Source of the DNA: Nocardia fusca NBRC 14340
GTDB lineage: Bacteria > Actinomycetota > Actinomycetes > Mycobacteriales > Mycobacteriaceae
NCBI RefSeq assembly: GCF_001618425.1
Contig: NZ_BDCU01000010.1
Location: forward strand, 20,913-84,912
Direction: 5' to 3'
DNA: 64,000 nt
The translations under genes were made by a program, and so were the position numbers. Below the pieces are notes generated by a model. It was not told the DNA's origin. It saw nothing but the letters and a program-made list of their open reading frames with translations, and made no database searches. Shown here piece by piece: positions 52,928 to 61,245 of this stretch (positions within the stretch are counted from its first letter, which is position 1; the number at the start of each line of letters is the position of its first letter).

Positions 52928-53008
52928 AACTTTGTTCAGATGTACGTCGGTCGCGGCGGTAGCGTCGCCGTCGGAACAACGAAAAGACCCCGCAGAAACG
53001 GAGCCACG

Positions 53009-53803
53009 ATGGAGTCCTCCAGTGGAGGCACCACGTCTGCCGCCCGGGCAGCCGAGGTACTGCTCGAGTTCGGCCGCCGGTCGAGCGCGCTCGGCGTCTC
53101 GGAGATCGCCCGCTCGACCGGTATGTCGAAGGCGGTCGCCCACCGCATCCTCACAACCTTCGTCGAATGCGGTCTGCTGCTCTACGAGCCCTCGACCCGC
53201 CGGTACCTGCTCGGACCGGCGGCGGCGACGCTGGGCGCACGCGCACTGGACGTATCCCCGCTGCGGCGGATGGCCCGCGAGGCCCTGGTGGACCTGCAGC
53301 GCGCCACGGGCGAGACGGCGACCGTCACCGGCCGGTTACCGGGAGGTCGCGTCTACCTCGATCAGGTCGAGAGTACTCAGGAAATCAAGATGACCGTCGA
53401 GCTGGGTCGCCGGTTCGACCTGCACAGCGGCTCGTCGGGCCGGATCATTCTGGCCCACCTCTCCGAGGAGGAACAGGACGATCTGCTGTCGCGACCGCTG
53501 CCCCGGCTGACCGCCACCACGATCGTCGACCCCGCGTCGCTGCGCGCCGCGCTGCGCGAGGCGCGGGAACGGGGAGTGTGCCGGTCCACCGGCGAACGCC
53601 AGGAGGGCGCCGGATCGATCGCGGCGCCGGTGTTCGGCGCCGACGGCACGGTGATCGGATCGGTATCGGTCTGCGGCCCGAGCTACCGGATGACCGAGGA
53701 AGCATGCGACCGCTACGAGAGCGCACTGGTCGAGGCGGCGCAGCGGGTTTCGCGAGCGTTGGGCTACCGGCCGCCGAACCCCGTCGCGGCGGAGGCGAAA
53801 TGA
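53009..53803 (+). CDS. IclR-family transcriptional regulator of the catabolic locus
   Basis: A 264-residue IclR regulator. The winged helix at about 8-70 (SAARAAEVLLEFGRRSSALGVSEIARSTGMSKAVAHRIL) and the effector domain at about 85-250 (GRVYLDQVESTQEIKM, GSSGRIILAHL, GAGSIAAPVFGADGTVIGSVSV) are complete. ATG 53009 follows GGAG; the frame upstream runs through the operator and is not used. Its stop overlaps the CitE-like start (ATGA). It probably represses both operons until a pathway intermediate is bound. The effector is unknown. Confidence 0.92.
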   Translation: MESSSGGTTSAARAAEVLLEFGRRSSALGVSEIARSTGMSKAVAHRILTTFVECGLLLYEPSTRRYLLGPAAATLGARALDVSPLRRMAREALVDLQRATGETATVTGRLPGGRVYLDQVESTQEIKMTVELGRRFDLHSGSSGRIILAHLSEEEQDDLLSRPLPRLTATTIVDPASLRAALREARERGVCRSTGERQEGAGSIAAPVFGADGTVIGSVSVCGPSYRMTEEACDRYESALVEAAQRVSRALGYRPPNPVAAEAK

Positions 53804-54642
53804 CCCCGCGCAGCTGGCTCTACGTGCCCGGACATCGCGACGACCGGATCGGCAAGGCGATCGACAGCGCCGCCGACGCCGTGGTGATCGACCTGGAGGA
53901 CGCCGTACCGGTCCACGCCAAGGAACGCGCGCTGGCCAATGCCCTCGCCGCCCTGCGCACGACACCATCAGAGCGCCGGATCTGGTTGCGGCTCAATGCC
54001 ATCGGGTCATCCTGGTTGGACAACGAGCTCGCCGAACTGGCCGCCGCGCAGGTCCCGCCCGCGGGGGTGCGGCTCCCCAAGGCCGAAACGCCCGAATCGG
54101 TGGCGGCCACCACCGACCGGCTCACCTGCCAGGTGCACGCGATCATCGAATCGGCCGCGGGCCTGCTCGCGGCGCCCGCTATCGCGAAATGTCATCCACG
54201 GGTCACCGGTATCGCGCTGGGCGAAGCGGATCTGGCCGCCGATCTGCGCACCGAGGCCGACGGCCTGGCGTGGGCGCGCGGCTGGATCGTCACCGCGGCG
54301 CGCGCCGCCGGACTGTCCTCACCGGTCCAGAGCGTCTGGACGGCGGTCGATGACTCGGCGGGGTTGGCGGAGAGTTCGCGCATCGGCCGCGCCCAGGGCT
54401 TCTTCGGGCGTTCGGTCATCCATCCCAATCAGATCGGCATCGTCAACCACGCCTTTACACCGTCGCCGGAGGAACAGAGCCGAGCCCGGCGAATCGTGGA
54501 GTGCGCGGCCGCGTCCCAGGCGGCGGGGGAATCCGCGGTTCTCGACGAGAACGGCAGATTCATCGATCCCGCCGTCGTCGCGAACGCCCGCGTGGTGCTC
54601 GACCGGGCAGAGGCCACCGCAATACGAGGAGTGAGGATTTGA
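53800..54642 (+). CDS. CitE-like acyl-CoA lyase (HpcH/HpaI superfamily)
   Basis: A 280-residue TIM-barrel lyase of the CitE/malyl-CoA/citramalyl-CoA type. It starts SWLYVPGHRDDRIGKA. The metal Glu is in VVIDLEDAV near 32, the second ligand in ALGEADLAADL near 145, and FGRSVIHPNQIGIV near 205 lines the CoA site. All key residues are present. It would split a beta-hydroxyacyl-CoA into acetyl-CoA (or propionyl-CoA) and a 2-oxo acid such as pyruvate or glyoxylate. ATG 53800 overlaps the iclR stop; its own stop overlaps the cyclase start. It is not related closely to the much longer CitE-like protein of the Ter operon. Confidence 0.9.
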   Translation: MTPRSWLYVPGHRDDRIGKAIDSAADAVVIDLEDAVPVHAKERALANALAALRTTPSERRIWLRLNAIGSSWLDNELAELAAAQVPPAGVRLPKAETPESVAATTDRLTCQVHAIIESAAGLLAAPAIAKCHPRVTGIALGEADLAADLRTEADGLAWARGWIVTAARAAGLSSPVQSVWTAVDDSAGLAESSRIGRAQGFFGRSVIHPNQIGIVNHAFTPSPEEQSRARRIVECAAASQAAGESAVLDENGRFIDPAVVANARVVLDRAEATAIRGVRI

Positions 54643-55475
54643 CCGAGAAAACCGTGACCGCATCGGACGCGCTGTTGCACGCTGTGGTGAACAGCGACGT
54701 CGACGTCGTCGAGCTCGGGCATCCGTATACGACGGGTATGCCCTGCTCACCCAACCATCCGGGGTTCCGGATGACCCTGATCCGCCGGCACGGCGATATG
54801 GTCCGTCCGGACGGCGGATCGGCGTCCAACGAGATCATCGTGACCGGTGGGCATGTCGGCACCCATGTGGATGCCTTGTCCCATGTCAGCCACTGCGGCA
54901 AACTGCACGGCGATATCGACGCCGAGGAAGCCCAGCGCGGCGGGCGGTTCTCCCGGCTCGGCGCGGAAACCATCCCCTTCATGCTCCGGCGCGGATTGCT
55001 GCTGGACGTGCCGCGGGTGCGCGGCGTCGCAGCCCTCGAAGCGGGCCAGGCCGTCACCGAGCAGGATCTGCGCGACGCCGCCGACGCGGCCGGGGTGACG
55101 CCGCGGCGCGGGGACGTGGTCCTCATCCGTACCGGCTGGGCCCGTCATTTCGACGACGCCCAGCGCTACCTCGGTCAGCAGGACGGGGTGCCGGGCGCCG
55201 ATGTGGGCGCGGCGCAGTGGCTGGCCGCCGCCGGGATCGTGGCGGCGGGAGCGGATACCACCGCCTTCGAACATATTCCGCCCGGCAAGGGGCACAGCGT
55301 GCTGCCGGTGCACCGAGTTTTGCTGGTGGAGAACGGAATCCACATCATCGAGCACCTGAATCTGGAGGACGCGAGCGCCCGCGGCCTGACCGAGTTCACC
55401 TTCGTGATGGCGCCGCTGCGCATTACCGGTGGTACCGGTTCGCCGGTGCGCCCGGTCGCGGTGGTGGCGGCATGA
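54639..55475 (+). CDS. Cyclase-family metal-dependent hydrolase (kynurenine formamidase/isatin hydrolase fold)
   Basis: A 278-residue protein of the cyclase family (PF04199), metal-dependent hydrolases that open or deacylate amides, lactones and isatin-like rings. The signature GGHVGTHVDALSH (about 70-82) gives the metal-binding His and Asp residues; a later His is in GAEDTTAFEH-like GADTTAFEHIPPGKGHS near 210. TTG 54639 overlaps the lyase stop (TTGA); GTG 54654 is a possible later start. In this locus it probably hydrolyses an amide or lactone intermediate after the ring-opening enzyme. Confidence 0.87.
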   Translation: MTEKTVTASDALLHAVVNSDVDVVELGHPYTTGMPCSPNHPGFRMTLIRRHGDMVRPDGGSASNEIIVTGGHVGTHVDALSHVSHCGKLHGDIDAEEAQRGGRFSRLGAETIPFMLRRGLLLDVPRVRGVAALEAGQAVTEQDLRDAADAAGVTPRRGDVVLIRTGWARHFDDAQRYLGQQDGVPGADVGAAQWLAAAGIVAAGADTTAFEHIPPGKGHSVLPVHRVLLVENGIHIIEHLNLEDASARGLTEFTFVMAPLRITGGTGSPVRPVAVVAA

Positions 55476-56980
55476 GCGAGTCAGGCCCGGAGGCGGTAGC
55501 GAAGCGTGACCACGCAGGGCCCTCGCTCATGCCCGGCCGGCACAGCGTGACCGCCGCCACCACCGCCCGCCACGACCTCACCGGAACCGTGGTCGGCCGG
55601 CTCGCGGCCCTGGCCGCGGACACCCGCACCGCCGGACTCGCCACCGACCTGCGCAGGGATGTGGCACGGCGGGTCCTCGATGTACTCGGCAACTCCCTCG
55701 CCGCGCAGGGGCAGCCCTCGGCGCACGCCGTCACGGCCGTGGCGCGCGGCTGGGCCGGGGCCGCCGCGGCCACCGGTATCGGCACCGGCCAGCGTTTCCC
55801 GGCCGCCACCGCCGCGCTGGTGAACGGCACCCTGGCGCATTCGATGGACTCCGACGACACCCATCTGCCCTCGGTACTGCACCCTTCCGCGTCCGTGGTC
55901 CCGGCCGCGCTCGCGGTCGGCGAGGCCACCGGAGCCTCGGGTGCCGCGGTCCTGGACGCGGCGGGCGTGGGTATCGAGATCGCGGTGCGCCTGGGCATGG
56001 GTGGCTACGACGAAGAACTGGGTAATTCCGAATTCTTCGAACGCGGCCAGCACGCGACATCCATCTGCGGCGCCGTCGGCTCCGCCGCCGCGGCGGCCAT
56101 GCTCTACGGCCTCGACGTCGAAGGTATCGCGGACGCGATGGGTATCGCCGCCAGCTTCGGCGCCGGACTGCTGGAGGCCAACCGGACCGGCGGCACGGTG
56201 AAACGTGCGCACTGCGGCTGGGCCGCGCATTCGGGAGTCACCGCGGCGGAATTCGCCCGGCACGGGCTCACCGGACCGCCCACCGTGATCGAAGGCCGGT
56301 TCGGATTCCTGCACGCCTTCTGCGGGGACCGGGCCGATACCGCCAAGGTCGTCGACCGGTTGGGCGAACACTGGGAACTGCCCGGGATCTTCTTCAAGCC
56401 GTATCCGTGCAACCACTTCACCCACGCCGGTATCGATGCCGCCCGCGCGCTGCGAGCGGGCGGCATCGATCCGGAGGCGATCGTGGAGATCGAGCTCGGC
56501 GTGCCGACACCGGTGCTGCGCACCATCGCCGAACCGCCCGCCGCCAAAGCCGCCCCCGAATCCGGCTACCACGCGGCCTTCTCCGGCCCGTTCACGGTGG
56601 CACGGGCGCTGCTCGGCGGATCCGGGCTGGGCGTGGGCCATGCCGATTTCACCGACGAAGCCGCACGCGACCCACGCACGCTGGCGCTGGCCGCGCTCGT
56701 GACCGCGCACCCCGACGCCCGGTGCGACGAGATCTACCCGCACCAGTTCCCGGCCGTGCTGCGGGTGCGCACCCGCGACGGGCAATGGCATGAGGCGCGT
56801 GTCGACCACAACCGCGGCGGCCCGGCGAATCCGCTCTCCGATGACGAACTCACTCTCAAGTTCGACCTGAACGTCGAAGGTCACCTCTCCGCGGCGCAGG
56901 CGGGGACGGTCGCCGAGCGTGCGCTCGCACTGCCGTCGGCCGGATCGCCGGCCGGTCTCATGTCGCTCGTCCGGGGCTGA
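55472..56980 (+). CDS. MmgE/PrpD-family protein
   Basis: A 502-residue member of the MmgE/PrpD family, which includes 2-methylcitrate dehydratase and cis-aconitate decarboxylase. After about 35 extra residues at the N-terminus, the all-helical domain shows NGTLAHSMDSDDTHLPSVLHPSA near residue 127, with conserved Asp and His of the active site, and KRAHCGWAAHSG near 250. The lid domain has FFKPYPCNHFTHAGIDAA near 308. ATG 55472 overlaps the cyclase stop. It should dehydrate, isomerise or decarboxylate a tricarboxylic or dicarboxylic acid. The lack of prpB/prpC neighbours argues against the ordinary methylcitrate cycle. Confidence 0.9.
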   Translation: MSESGPEAVAKRDHAGPSLMPGRHSVTAATTARHDLTGTVVGRLAALAADTRTAGLATDLRRDVARRVLDVLGNSLAAQGQPSAHAVTAVARGWAGAAAATGIGTGQRFPAATAALVNGTLAHSMDSDDTHLPSVLHPSASVVPAALAVGEATGASGAAVLDAAGVGIEIAVRLGMGGYDEELGNSEFFERGQHATSICGAVGSAAAAAMLYGLDVEGIADAMGIAASFGAGLLEANRTGGTVKRAHCGWAAHSGVTAAEFARHGLTGPPTVIEGRFGFLHAFCGDRADTAKVVDRLGEHWELPGIFFKPYPCNHFTHAGIDAARALRAGGIDPEAIVEIELGVPTPVLRTIAEPPAAKAAPESGYHAAFSGPFTVARALLGGSGLGVGHADFTDEAARDPRTLALAALVTAHPDARCDEIYPHQFPAVLRVRTRDGQWHEARVDHNRGGPANPLSDDELTLKFDLNVEGHLSAAQAGTVAERALALPSAGSPAGLMSLVRG

Positions 56981-57196
56981 CTTTCCCGTCCCGGTCTACC
57001 CGGTCCGGTTGCGGTGGCGACCCCGCCGCCGCCGGATTCGGCCGGCAACAGCGGAAGAGCCCTGTGGTTTCCGGTACCCCGGGATCCGCGGGATTCTTCC
57101 GTCTCCGCGACGGCCGAGACAACCGAGGGGGGTCCGGACAGCACAGTCGATCGCGTCCCGTCGGCCGATGCGGCGCCCGATCCGTGCCCGGTGCCG

Positions 57197-58024
57197 TCAG
57201 TGGTCGAGGAACTCCAGCAGGTCGGCGTTGAACTTTTCCTTGTCCCCTGGGACGAGGGCGATACCGTGCGAGCCGCCCTCGTAGACCTTCAGCGTCGAAT
57301 CCTGGATCAGCTCCGCCGATTTGCGTCCGGTCGCATCGATCGGCACCACCTGGTCGTCGTCTCCGTGCACGATCAGAGTGGGAATATCGAACTTCTTCAG
57401 ATCCTCGGTGAAATCGGTGTACGCGAACGCGTCGACACATTTCACTCCGGCCTGGATGCTCTCCTGCATGCCCATGAACCAGAACGCGTCGCGATTTCCC
57501 TGGGTCACTTTGTTGCCCGGGCGGTTCGCGCCGAAGAACCCCTCCGATGTGTCCTTCCAGAATTGCGAACGCTCGGTGAGGATTCCGGATTTGATCTGGT
57601 CGAAGACCTCGTCCGGCACACCTTCGGGATTGCTCTCGGTCTTGGCCATCAGCGGCGGGATGGCCGAGAGCAGTACCGCGGAGTGCACCCGCCCGGTCCC
57701 GTGCCGGCCGATATAGCGGGCGAGCTCACCGCCGCCCATACTGTGTGCCACCAGCGTCGCGTCCTGGACATCGAGACCCGTGAGCAGATCGTTCAGGTCG
57801 TCGGCGAAGGTGTCGAAATCGTAACCGGTCCACGGCTGATCCGAGCGGCCGTGACCGCGCCGGTCGTGGGCGATACCGCGGTAACCGTTGTCGGCGACGA
57901 ATTTCATCTGGTCTTCCCAGGCGTCGGCGTTCAGCGGCCAGCCGTGGATGAAGACGACCGGGCGACCACTGCCCCAGTCCTTGTAAAAGATATTCACCTT
58001 GTCGCGTGTCGTGCACACAGGCAT
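57197..58024 (-). CDS. Alpha/beta hydrolase, cofactor-free chloroperoxidase type
   Basis: A 275-residue alpha/beta hydrolase. The nucleophile is Ser95 in VAHSMGGGE, the acid is in HGDDDQVVP at about 222-224, and the His is His253 in [22 protein letters not shown] near 28 and [12 protein letters not shown] near 54 are typical of non-heme chloroperoxidases/arylesterases, so it likely acts as an esterase or perhydrolase. ATG 58024 after AAGGAGG. It is convergent with the PrpD gene over 216 bp in which I see no gene or clear terminator. No signal peptide. Confidence 0.9.
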   Translation of the reverse strand: MPVCTTRDKVNIFYKDWGSGRPVVFIHGWPLNADAWEDQMKFVADNGYRGIAHDRRGHGRSDQPWTGYDFDTFADDLNDLLTGLDVQDATLVAHSMGGGELARYIGRHGTGRVHSAVLLSAIPPLMAKTESNPEGVPDEVFDQIKSGILTERSQFWKDTSEGFFGANRPGNKVTQGNRDAFWFMGMQESIQAGVKCVDAFAYTDFTEDLKKFDIPTLIVHGDDDQVVPIDATGRKSAELIQDSTLKVYEGGSHGIALVPGDKEKFNADLLEFLDH

Positions 58025-58285
58025 GGCGGAGCCTCCTTCTGTGCGTGATTCGCCGACCGGCAGCGGGTCGTGACAACGAGACGCCGCCCGAAATGCTACC
58101 GACGGAACGGTCCGGAAAAGGGACTGTATTCATCCGTTACGCAATCCATGCGCGACCGGAACAGGCGCCGGTATCGACCCGCGTCGACGGCCGGCCCGCA
58201 CCCGCTGTTTCCGCCCCGGCCCGGCCTCCCCGGCCCCGGTAGCCTCGGGTCCGGGACATCACCCGACGACGAGGAGTCAAACAAG

Positions 58286-59080
58286 ATGAGCCGACCAGTT
58301 CGGATCGGAGTCCAACTCCAGCCCCAGCACGCGCCCGATTACGGACTCATCCGCGACGCCGTGTTGCGGGCCGAGGACGCAGGTGTGGACATCGTCTTCA
58401 ACTGGGACCATTTCTTTCCGCTGTACGGGGACCCCGACGGCGCGCATTACGAATGCTGGACCATGCTCGGGGCGTTCGCCGAACAGACCGAACGGGTGGA
58501 GATCGGTGCGCTGGTCACCGGCGGCGGCTACCGCAATCCGGATCTGCTCGCCGATATGGCCCGCACCGTGGACCGGATCAGTGGCGGCCGGCTCATCCTC
58601 GGCATCGGCTCGGGCTGGTTCGAGCGCGACTACGACGAGTACGGATACGACTTCGGTACCGCCGGCAGCCGCCTGAATCTGCTGAAGGAATACCTCCCCC
58701 GTATCACCGGCCGGTTGGCGAAGCTCAACCCGCCGCCGGTGCGCGAGATCCCGGTGCTCATCGGCGGCGGCGGGGAGAAGAAGACGCTGCGGCTGGTGGC
58801 CGAGTACGCCCATATCTGGCACAGCTTCGGCGAGCTGGACGTGTTCACCCACAAGAGCCAGGTGCTCGACGAACACTGCGCGCGGGTGGGTACCGAAACC
58901 GACCGGATCGAGCGCTCGGTGTCCTGGCCGGGCACGGCGCAGGCGCCGGAATACCTGAAGGCCGGGGCCACGCTGTTCACGGTCGGCATCACCGGCCCGG
59001 ACTACGACCTGTCCCAGGTCCGCGAGGCCATCGCGTGGCGCGACGAGATCAACCCGGAGCCGGTCAGCGGTATCGCCTGA
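58286..59080 (+). CDS. LLM-class F420-dependent oxidoreductase
   Basis: A 264-residue luciferase-like TIM-barrel enzyme, of the branch that uses coenzyme F420 rather than FMN. It has IGVQLQPQHAPDYGLIRDAVLRAEDAGVD at the start, FNWDHFFPLYGDPDG near residue 36, RTVDRISGGRLILGIGSGW near 92 and ILIGGGGEKKTLRLVAEYA-type PVLIGGGGEKKTLRL near 150. This supports an actinobacterium that makes F420. ATG 58286 behind GAGGAG. Followed by a strong hairpin. Substrate unknown. Confidence 0.9.
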   Translation: MSRPVRIGVQLQPQHAPDYGLIRDAVLRAEDAGVDIVFNWDHFFPLYGDPDGAHYECWTMLGAFAEQTERVEIGALVTGGGYRNPDLLADMARTVDRISGGRLILGIGSGWFERDYDEYGYDFGTAGSRLNLLKEYLPRITGRLAKLNPPPVREIPVLIGGGGEKKTLRLVAEYAHIWHSFGELDVFTHKSQVLDEHCARVGTETDRIERSVSWPGTAQAPEYLKAGATLFTVGITGPDYDLSQVREAIAWRDEINPEPVSGIA

Positions 59081-59094
59081 CCACCGGCACAGCC

Positions 59095-59130
59095 CTCGGG
59101 CCCGGTCTGCCAGCGCAGACCGGGCCCGAG
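59095..59130. terminator. Bidirectional terminator after the F420-dependent oxidoreductase gene
   Basis: CTCGGGCCCGGTCTGC (59095-59110) pairs perfectly with its complement at 59115-59130 over a CAGC loop: a 16-bp stem, the strongest hairpin in the window. It lies 14 bp after the stop and faces the end of the convergent secreted-protein gene. Confidence 0.92.
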
Positions 59131-59192
59131 AGGTTTCGTATGCCGAGCGGATCGGGTCACCGACCCGTGTTCACCGATCCGTCGGAGTGGGC

Positions 59193-59843
59193 TCAGTTCG
59201 CCGACTGAACCTGCTGACGCGGCGCCCACTGCGTGGTGCCGGGGGCGGCGGTCAGGGTGTTGAACAGATCGACGCCGGCGATGATCAGTGTCGGTCCGCC
59301 TACGACGATGGTGCCGATGATGCCACCGATAGCGGCACCGGCGATCACGCTGGCGACCACGCCGGGTCCGGTCACGACGCCGGTCAATCCGACCAGCGCG
59401 CCGAGTGCGGTACCGATGAAGCCGCCGATGGCGGTGGCGAGACCGAACTGGGAGGCGAAGTTGGCCTGCGCCGCGTAGTTCTCCTGCGGTGAGGCCACCG
59501 GCTGCGCCGTGGGCCGGGCCGCCGCCACATCCTTGACCGCCGTCAGCTCGAGGACCCGGCCCTCTTCGCGGACCGCGTGGGGAAGCGGGTACTCGGTGGC
59601 GCCCTCGCGTACCGCGAGGGGCAACGACATCACGGTGGCGCCGGAGTTGTCCAGGATCTCGACGGTTTCGCCGGCGACCTCGAAGGTGCCGTTGGTCAGG
59701 GTGGTGACCACTCTGTTACCGACGAGCTCGGCGTGGTAACCGATCTCGGGGTTGGCGGCGGGTTCTGCGTGCACGACTGCCGCGCCCACGGTGGTGGTGG
59801 CGAGCAGCGGTACTACCGCCGCAACGATCTTGCGGATCATCAT
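59193..59843 (-). CDS. Secreted or cell-surface protein with glycine-rich hydrophobic region
   Basis: A 216-residue protein with a clear signal peptide: MMIRKIVAAVVPLLATTTVGAA then VVHAEP, cleavage probably after VHA. An N-terminal domain of about 80 residues (GYHAELVGNRVVTTLTNGTFEVAGETVEIL) is followed by a long Gly/Ala/Ile/Val-rich stretch (about 128-185: GLATAIGGFIGTALGALVGL, GAAIGGIIGTIVVGGP) that could enter a membrane. I have seen such exported proteins in Nocardia but know no function. ATG 59843 (ATGATG). A hairpin lies in its leader region. Confidence 0.75.
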   Translation of the reverse strand: MMIRKIVAAVVPLLATTTVGAAVVHAEPAANPEIGYHAELVGNRVVTTLTNGTFEVAGETVEILDNSGATVMSLPLAVREGATEYPLPHAVREEGRVLELTAVKDVAAARPTAQPVASPQENYAAQANFASQFGLATAIGGFIGTALGALVGLTGVVTGPGVVASVIAGAAIGGIIGTIVVGGPTLIIAGVDLFNTLTAAPGTTQWAPRQQVQSAN

Positions 59844-59915
59844 GAGGTCTCGTGTCCGATCTTCATCACGGTGTTGCCAGTGGAATAACCAGCCAGAACT
59901 GTCGCGCAGCTGTTG

Positions 59916-59945
59916 CCGCCGGGCATAAACGCTGTCGCCCGGCGG
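59916..59945 (-). promoter_or_regulatory. Hairpin in the presumed 5' leader of the secreted protein
   Basis: CCGCCGGGC (59916-59924) pairs perfectly with GCCCGGCGG (59937-59945) over a 12-nt loop, about 73 nt upstream of the start codon, in AT-richer DNA. It could be an attenuator, an RNA-stability hairpin or part of a structured leader. I do not recognise a known riboswitch. Confidence 0.45.
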
Positions 59946-60141
59946 TTCCCAACTCCATCGACGTTACGCGGTTGGTATCCGAAAGACATAAAAACTGTGC
60001 GAAAAATTCCCGAAACCGGTTTGAAGATCCGATGATTCGGGTACCTGTCAAGGTTTGCTATAGCGGGGAAGGTGTGAGGGGTTCTCCCGCGACCCGCCGT
60101 CTCGTCGGCGCTCGGCGCAGAGGTAGCTACCTGCATTGATG

Positions 60142-60167
60142 CGCACTTGGTAATGTATTCCAGTGCG
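60142..60167. promoter_or_regulatory. Inverted repeat upstream of the histidine-rich protein, candidate metal-regulator site
   Basis: CGCACT (60142-60147) and AGTGCG (60162-60167) flank GG-TAATGTATT-CC, itself partly symmetric. It is 58 bp before the start codon and AT-rich in the middle, as in Fur/Zur-type boxes. A zinc or other metal regulator is a guess based on the histidine-rich product. Confidence 0.4.
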
Positions 60168-60224
60168 TAGTTCCAGGTGACCGTTTCGAGCAGAGCAACC
60201 GCTTCGAGGAAAGAGGGAACACCG

Positions 60225-60521
60225 ATGACAACGGCACACGATCAGCATACCGACCACACGCATGTACACGGGCCGGACTGCGGTCATGTCGCGGTCCCGC
60301 ACGGTGATCACGTCGACTATGTCCACGACGGACACCTGCACCGGGCGCACGAGGGGCACTTCGACGAGTGTGAAACCCACGGGCACAGCGAGGTCACCTC
60401 GCACGACCACGTCCACGGTGAGGGCTGCGGTCATGTCGCGGTGCCGCACGGCGACCATGTCGACTACATCCACGACGGGCATCGGCACGCCGCCCACGAC
60501 GGACACTACGACGAGCACTGA
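60225..60521 (+). CDS. Histidine-rich metal-binding protein with internal duplication
   Basis: A 98-residue acidic protein of which about one third is histidine or aspartate. The unit CGHVAVPHGDHVDYxHDGHxH occurs twice (from about residues 19 and 67), joined by a 26-residue His/Glu linker, so it is a duplicated metal-binding module. Two cysteines and many His could bind zinc, nickel or cobalt. It has no signal peptide or membrane helix, so it is probably a cytoplasmic metal store or chaperone. ATG 60225 follows GAGGAAAGAGG, giving strong translation. A hairpin follows the gene. It stands alone, with no metal transporter next to it. Confidence 0.85.
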   Translation: MTTAHDQHTDHTHVHGPDCGHVAVPHGDHVDYVHDGHLHRAHEGHFDECETHGHSEVTSHDHVHGEGCGHVAVPHGDHVDYIHDGHRHAAHDGHYDEH

Positions 60522-60532
60522 TCACCGCGTTC

Positions 60533-60582
60533 GCGGCCGGGTATCGGCGGGAGTGGATGCACGCTCGCCGATCCCGGGCCGC
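60533..60582 (+). terminator. Terminator-like hairpin after the histidine-rich gene
   Basis: Bases 60533-60549 and 60566-60582 form a 17-bp stem with two mismatches and a 16-nt loop, starting 12 bp after the stop codon. Confidence 0.7.
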
Positions 60583-60750
60583 GGAGTGTGCCGGAGGGCC
60601 TCCCCCCGATCGTCGCGGATCGCGATCGGAGAAGGGCCGTCCCTCGCCACCCGCCCTGAATTCCCCGGCGGCCCTGCGGATCACGCGGCAGGGGGCTCAT
60701 GCCGCGCACCGGCCCGCTCCGCGTCGTCGGCCACCTCCTCCCGCCGATCA

Positions 60751-61245
60751 TCACCGGGGCGACAGCAGCACCACCACATACTCGACCGGTCGGCTGTTCT
60801 GCACGCACACATGACGCCCCGACTCCAGGAAGCCCAGGGTCCGGAGCAGCCGTAGGCTGCGGGTGTTCCACGACTGGACCACCGCGCGGACCACGGCCGT
60901 GGGGTGGTCCCGGCGGAGGTCGGCGAGCACCACCCGCCCGAAACCGGCCCCGTTGCCCCGGCCGACCCAGCGGGGATCCATTCCCGCGCCGAGGTCGACC
61001 ACACCGAACTCCGCGGCCAGACCGGGCACTCGCGCCTCGTCCCCGGTGCAGTAGAAGCCCACCAGCCGCCCGTCCGCGGCGCCGGCCACGGCCAGACAAC
61101 CGCCGGTAGCGCCGGGGAGTTCGGTGCCGGGCAGGTCGTAGACCTGCCACGGCCCGCCGTAACGCCACGCGGCGACACGCCGCGCGTCGCCCGGGGTCCA
61201 GGGGCGCACGACGAGGCGGTCCGGCCAGCGGGCGGCTGCGTTCAC
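60751..61245 (-). CDS. GNAT-family acetyltransferase
   Basis: A 164-residue N-acetyltransferase. After VVRPWTPGDARRVAAWRY at the start come the strand GCLAVAGAADGRLVGFYC, the acetyl-CoA loop DPRWVGRGNGAGFGRVVL near 92 (Q/R-x-x-G-x-G/A pattern), and VVQSWNTRSLRLLRTLGFLESG near 122, the conserved end of the fold. GTG 61245 overlaps the SDR stop (GTGA), so it is translated together with the SDR gene. The frame is open far upstream on this strand but only as a shadow. Target amine unknown. Confidence 0.88.
   Translation of the reverse strand: MNAAARWPDRLVVRPWTPGDARRVAAWRYGGPWQVYDLPGTELPGATGGCLAVAGAADGRLVGFYCTGDEARVPGLAAEFGVVDLGAGMDPRWVGRGNGAGFGRVVLADLRRDHPTAVVRAVVQSWNTRSLRLLRTLGFLESGRHVCVQNSRPVEYVVVLLSPR

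Larger units (their letters stand above)
59844..60224. other. Divergent AT-richer intergenic region
   Basis: 381 bp between the secreted-protein gene and the histidine-rich gene. G+C is lower than elsewhere (for example CATAAAAACTGTGCGAAAAATT near 59987-60008). It holds a 9-bp-stem hairpin on the secreted-protein side and an inverted repeat on the histidine-rich side, both listed separately. A 49-codon frame ending at the secreted-protein start lacks normal codon use and is not called a gene. Confidence 0.55.

Noticed and set aside
47340..56980. Reading the catabolic locus as a methylcitrate (propionate) cycle because of the PrpD-family gene
   Set aside because: No prpC or prpB gene is present, and the amidohydrolase, cyclase-family, CoA-transferase and IclR partners do not belong to that cycle.
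59840..59989. A 49-codon minus-strand frame whose TGA overlaps the start of the secreted protein gene
   Set aside because: The stop/start overlap is tempting, but third-position G+C is far below that of genes in this window and no ribosome site is seen. Treated as leader RNA.
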